A stretch of 64,000 bases of DNA. Origin: Cnuella takakiae (GTDB lineage Bacteria; Bacteroidota; Bacteroidia; Chitinophagales; Chitinophagaceae). Location of the stretch: the NCBI RefSeq assembly GCF_001953305.1, contig NZ_MTFE01000010.1:1473015-1537014 (forward strand), written 5' to 3'. Within the stretch, counting starts at the first letter, position 1. Each line of letters opens with the position of its first letter. The notes below the pieces were generated by a model. The model made no database searches, had not been told where the DNA came from, and was given only the letters and a program-made list of their open reading frames with translations. Position numbers and translations under genes: made by a program. Below, in pieces: positions 61,195 to 64,000 of this stretch.

Positions 61195-62766
61195 ATGTTA
61201 GATCTTTCTAAACTCAATCAGGACCGGAAGCAAGGCAAACGCAACAAGCCTGCGGTTGACCTGAGCACCATGGTTTACGGCAAAGTGCCGCCCCAGAGCA
61301 AAGAACTGGAGGAGGCCGTGCTGGGTGCCATCATGCTTGAAAAAGGCGCCTTCGACGTGGTGATCGAAATTCTGAAAGCCGAATGTTTTTACGTGGACGC
61401 CCACCAGCGGATCTTTCGCGCCATCCAGGGACTGGCCAATAAAAGCCAGCCCATTGATATCCTGACGGTGGTGGAAGAACTTCGTTTCCGCGAGGAGCTG
61501 GAAATGATTGGCGGTCCTTATTATGTTACCAAGCTTACCAACAGCGTGGTGTCGTCGGCCAACATCGAGGCACACGCCCGCATCATCCTCCAAAAGTTCA
61601 TTCAGCGCGAACTGATCCGCATTTCGGGCGAAATCATCCAGGAAGCTTACGAAGACAGCACCGATGTATTCGAGTTGCTGAACTCGGCGGAAAGCAAGAT
61701 GTATGATGTAACCAACAAACACCTCAAGAACAACTACGAATCGATTGACTCCGTACTGGTAAAAACCATCCAGCGTATCGAAGACCTCCGCCACCGTAAT
61801 GAAGACATTACGGGTGTGCCGAGCGGTTTTCCTGCCCTGGACAAGGTTACTTACGGCTGGCAAAATACCGACTTGATCATCCTCGCTGCCCGTCCCGCGG
61901 TAGGTAAAACGGCCTTCGCCCTCAACCTTGCACGCAACGCGGCCCTGCACCCCACAAGGCCCACGCCGGTGGCGGTATTCTCGCTTGAAATGGGTGCGGC
62001 ACAGCTGGTGTCGCGAATTCTTTCGGCAGAAAGTGAGATCTGGCTGGAAAAGATATCCCGCGGTAAGATGGAAGAGCACGAAATGAAGCAGCTGTATGCC
62101 AAGGGTATTCAGAAGCTGGCGCAGGCGCCCATCTTCCTCGACGACTCGGCCGGTTTGAACGTATTTGAACTGCGTGCCAAGTGCCGCCGTTTGAAAACGC
62201 AGAACAACATTGGTATGATCATCATCGACTACCTGCAGCTGATGAGTGGTACCGGTGATAAGGGCTCCAACCGCGAACAGGAAATTTCAACCATCTCCCG
62301 CTCGCTGAAGGGCCTGGCTAAAGAACTGCAGGTACCGGTAATCGCCCTGTCGCAGTTAAGCCGGGAAGTGGAAAAACGTAAAGACGGCAACAAGATGCCC
62401 CAGCTCTCCGACCTTCGTGAATCGGGTGCCATCGAACAGGATGCCGACATGGTATGCTTTATTTACCGCCCCGACTACTACGATGTGGCGCAAAACGAAA
62501 TGGGTGAAAGCGTAAAAGGAGAAACCCACCTCCGTATTGCCAAGCACCGTAACGGTTCGCTCGAAACCATCGTGCTGCGGGCCCGCCTCGAGATCCAACG
62601 CTTCTATGATGATTCGGCGGGCGACAGCTTTGGTGGCAACAACCTGCCCTCCAACTGGAAACCCGTTCAGGACGGTGGTGGCGGCGCCAACGGCGGCGGT
62701 GCCCGGATGTTTATCCAGACGAGCAGCAAGATGAATGACCTGGGGGATGATGATGATCCCTTTTAA
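61195..62766 (+). CDS. dnaB: Replicative DNA helicase DnaB with SSB-like acidic tip
   Basis: A 523-residue helicase. The N-terminal domain (PPQSKELEEAVLGAIMLEKGAFD) leads to the RecA-like core with Walker A AARPAVGKTAFALNLARNA, Walker B MIIIDYLQLM, SREVEKR and the arginine-finger area LRIAKHRNG. It unwinds DNA at the fork. Past the usual core end the chain adds a Gly/Asn-rich linker (DGGGGANGGGARMFIQTSS) and closes with MNDLGDDDDPF, closely resembling the C-terminal tip of SSB (consensus DDDIPF). The stop codon overlaps the left arm of a 34-base inverted repeat. Confidence 0.95.
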   Translation: MLDLSKLNQDRKQGKRNKPAVDLSTMVYGKVPPQSKELEEAVLGAIMLEKGAFDVVIEILKAECFYVDAHQRIFRAIQGLANKSQPIDILTVVEELRFREELEMIGGPYYVTKLTNSVVSSANIEAHARIILQKFIQRELIRISGEIIQEAYEDSTDVFELLNSAESKMYDVTNKHLKNNYESIDSVLVKTIQRIEDLRHRNEDITGVPSGFPALDKVTYGWQNTDLIILAARPAVGKTAFALNLARNAALHPTRPTPVAVFSLEMGAAQLVSRILSAESEIWLEKISRGKMEEHEMKQLYAKGIQKLAQAPIFLDDSAGLNVFELRAKCRRLKTQNNIGMIIIDYLQLMSGTGDKGSNREQEISTISRSLKGLAKELQVPVIALSQLSREVEKRKDGNKMPQLSDLRESGAIEQDADMVCFIYRPDYYDVAQNEMGESVKGETHLRIAKHRNGSLETIVLRARLEIQRFYDDSAGDSFGGNNLPSNWKPVQDGGGGANGGGARMFIQTSSKMNDLGDDDDPF

Positions 62767-62827
62767 CCGGTGATTTGCAGGATTTTTAAAGGATTAATAG
62801 GAAAAAGGCAGTCCGTATTTGATTTGG

Positions 62828-62856
62828 CACCCACGCTTAACCACGTGGGTGTTTTA
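62828..62856 (+). terminator. Intrinsic terminator after dnaB
   Basis: CACCCACG/CGTGGGTG, eight perfect pairs with loop CTTAACCA, followed by TTTT. Confidence 0.75.
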
Positions 62857-62918
62857 TTTAAACCATAAATGGAGCTGTGTTCAATGTCTGGCAATCCAAT
62901 CTTGTAACTCCCTGTTAG

Positions 62919-62926
62919 TACCTTCG
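62919..62926 (+). promoter_or_regulatory. Near-consensus -7 element for rsmE
   Basis: TACCTTCG, one mismatch from TAnnTTTG, 47 bases before the ATG, inside the loop of the inverted repeat. Confidence 0.4.
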
Positions 62927-62973
62927 CACCACGTTCTTATTAATCCTTTAAAAATCCTGTAAATCACCGGTTC

Positions 62974-63669
62974 ATGCGGTACTTCTTTGTTGCAGACATT
63001 TCCCCTTCCCTCATCGTTCTGGATGAAGATACCTCCAAGCACATCACGGGTGTGCTGCGGATGAAAGTGGGCGAGGAGTTGGTACTGACCGATGGACGTG
63101 GTACCAAGGCAACCGCAGTTATTGAAGACGATCACCGAAAGCGTTGCGCAGTGCGGGTGCTGAACCGCAGTTTTGAAGCGGAGGTGGAGCCACGCATTAC
63201 CATTGCCATTTCCCTGACAAAGAACAATGCCCGCATCGAATGGTTTTTGGAAAAAGCCGCGGAGATCGGCGTGTCGGAAATCATTCCCCTGCTGTGCGAC
63301 CGTACGGAAAAGGACAAGTTCCGGCTGGACCGTTTACAAAACATACTGGTAAGTGCCCTGCTGCAATCGCAGCAAAGCTGGATGCCGGTACTGCAGGAGC
63401 CCGTAGCTTTTGACAAGGTGGTAAGATTAAGCAATGCCGCAGACAAATTTATTGCGCACTGCCTGGAATGGGATAAACAGCAACTGGTGCAGGTAGCAGG
63501 CAACCGTTCCTCCATTATCCTGATTGGCCCGGAAGGCGATTTTACGCCCGCCGAAATTGAAGCTGCCATGGAGCAGGGCTTCCGGCCGGTGGCTCTGGGC
63601 AATACCCGCCTGCGTACTGAAACGGCAGGGATGGTAGCTGCTACCATCCTGCGGATGGGTAGTTTATAA
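62974..63669 (+). CDS. rsmE: 16S rRNA (uracil-1498-N3)-methyltransferase
   Basis: A 231-residue SPOUT-family enzyme that methylates U1498 of 16S rRNA in the decoding region. N-terminal PUA-like domain (MRYFFVAD, HITGVLRMKVGEELVLTDGRG) and C-terminal knot with ISLTKNNARIEWFLEKAAEIGV, LLCDRTEK, IGPEGDFTPAEIEAA and LGNTRLRTETAGMVAATIL, the S-adenosylmethionine-binding region. ATG 62974 comes directly after the arm of an inverted repeat. Faces the TerC-family gene. Confidence 0.95.
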   Translation: MRYFFVADISPSLIVLDEDTSKHITGVLRMKVGEELVLTDGRGTKATAVIEDDHRKRCAVRVLNRSFEAEVEPRITIAISLTKNNARIEWFLEKAAEIGVSEIIPLLCDRTEKDKFRLDRLQNILVSALLQSQQSWMPVLQEPVAFDKVVRLSNAADKFIAHCLEWDKQQLVQVAGNRSSIILIGPEGDFTPAEIEAAMEQGFRPVALGNTRLRTETAGMVAATILRMGSL

Positions 63670-63675
63670 AAAGCT

Positions 63676-63716
63676 AAATACACCTGACAGGGTTTCAAAA
63701 CCTGTCAGGTGTATTT
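63676..63716. repeat. ACACCTGACAGGG hairpin after rsmE
   Basis: AAATACACCTGACAGGGTTT and AAAACCTGTCAGGTGTATTT, 20-base arms with one G-T mismatch around a single C. Fills the gap between convergent genes; T/A ends make it a likely two-way terminator. Confidence 0.88.
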
Positions 63717-63742
63717 ATAATATCTATCCTGATTATTGCGCC

Positions 63743-64000
63743 TCAATGCGCCACATCATCCATATTGGCTTGCTGCATCCTGGGCTGGCGCAGTTCCACG
63801 GGTAAGGTTTCCCTTTTCCGCATTTTCATATTCAACAGTTCCACGCCAAAAGAGAAAGCCATAGCGAAATACACATAATTCTTCAGGTGCAGCTGGTGCG
63901 CCTGATCGGCGTTCCAGCCTTCCATCAACAGCACTACCGATACCAGCACCAGGAAGGAAAGTGCCAGCATTTTGAAAGTTGGGTGTTTGTTGATAAAGGC
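63743..64000 (-). CDS. TerC-family membrane protein, C-terminal part (cut by window edge)
   Basis: The frame stays open to base 64000, so only about 85 C-terminal residues are visible. The stretch [20 protein letters not shown], then VVLLMEGWN and [22 protein letters not shown], is the end of TerC proteins: a membrane helix with Glu, then the last helix [13 protein letters not shown]. TerC proteins are membrane proteins linked to tellurium resistance and to metal (manganese) loading of exported proteins. The ATG at 63970 is internal to the family sequence and is not the start. Confidence 0.88.
   Translation of the reverse strand, partial: AFINKHPTFKMLALSFLVLVSVVLLMEGWNADQAHQLHLKNYVYFAMAFSFGVELLNMKMRKRETLPVELRQPRMQQANMDDVAH

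Larger units (their letters stand above)
62765..62972. repeat. 34-base inverted repeat filling the dnaB-rsmE gap
   Basis: Left arm 62765-62798 begins AACCGGTGATTTGCAGGATT, overlapping the dnaB TAA. Right arm 62939-62972 ends AAATCACCGGTT, one base before the rsmE ATG. Only one mismatch in 34. The loop holds a terminator and a possible promoter. Confidence 0.92.

Overview
The window looks like a chromosomal segment from a member of the Bacteroidota, most likely family Chitinophagaceae. Supporting signs are a PorX-type PglZ response regulator (type IX secretion), several TAnnTTTG -7 promoter elements with few Shine-Dalgarno sites, a bacterial geranylgeranylglyceryl phosphate synthase, a cobalamin-dependent ribonucleotide reductase, a GH144-like glucanase lipoprotein, a GyrB of about 664 residues and a LytS/LytTR pair. 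No plasmid, phage, transposase or CRISPR array is visible. It carries 53 protein genes (two cut by the window edges) and one tRNA.

Layout. 1-8.3 kb: end of an MsbA-like exporter, acyl-CoA dehydrogenase, a PhnP-like hydrolase, two small unknown genes, porX, an HD phosphohydrolase and lpxD. 8.8-13.3 kb: a DUF2243 membrane protein, gyrB and an asparagine-synthase-like protein. 13.7-19.9 kb: sugar metabolism (YghZ-type reductase, galK, galM, a secreted SMP-30-like propeller, a GH144-like lipoprotein). 20-26.2 kb: EamA transporter, ppk2, mscL, scpA, a putative glycan enzyme, dxs. 26.5-31.5 kb: two-component pair, M28 peptidase, GGGP synthase. 32-39 kb: nrdJ, two small paralogous unknown genes, clpX and two tandem clpP genes. 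39.4-44.9 kb: M14 carboxypeptidase, a PAS protein, trigger factor and tRNA-Leu(UAG). 45-50.6 kb: rsh, purA, an acidic protein and pabB. 50.8-60.3 kb: lytic transglycosylase, gatA, tatA, rplS, a four-helix-bundle gene, rny, an acetyltransferase, zapA, a coiled-coil protein and pheT. 61.2-64 kb: dnaB, rsmE and the end of a TerC-family gene.

Most genes are core housekeeping functions: replication, translation, protein quality control, envelope lipids, folate and purine synthesis, and the stringent response. The unusual material lies between them. Nearly every convergent gene pair, and several other gaps, hold long inverted repeats whose arms often begin or end within a few bases of a stop codon. 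Some belong to dispersed families: (1) arms built on CCCCCTGTCCCCCT...GGGGGAACTTAGG, found as three inverted pairs, one enclosing a small AT-rich membrane-protein gene; (2) units with TGTCATGCCGAACTTG arms; (3) GCAAAGACGCAAAG-type arrays; (4) GGTGAATAGTGAAT-type arrays. Others use a vocabulary private to one gap. In two places an array appears to run into a coding 3' end (gatA clearly, pabB possibly).

Other points worth attention are an SSB-like acidic tip (DDDDPF) after a glycine-rich linker at the DnaB C terminus, a hairpin that occludes the likely start codon of the 24.2-kb glycan gene, and four start codons placed 3 to 6 bases after a -7-like element. All calls were made by reading the sequence; no database search was run.
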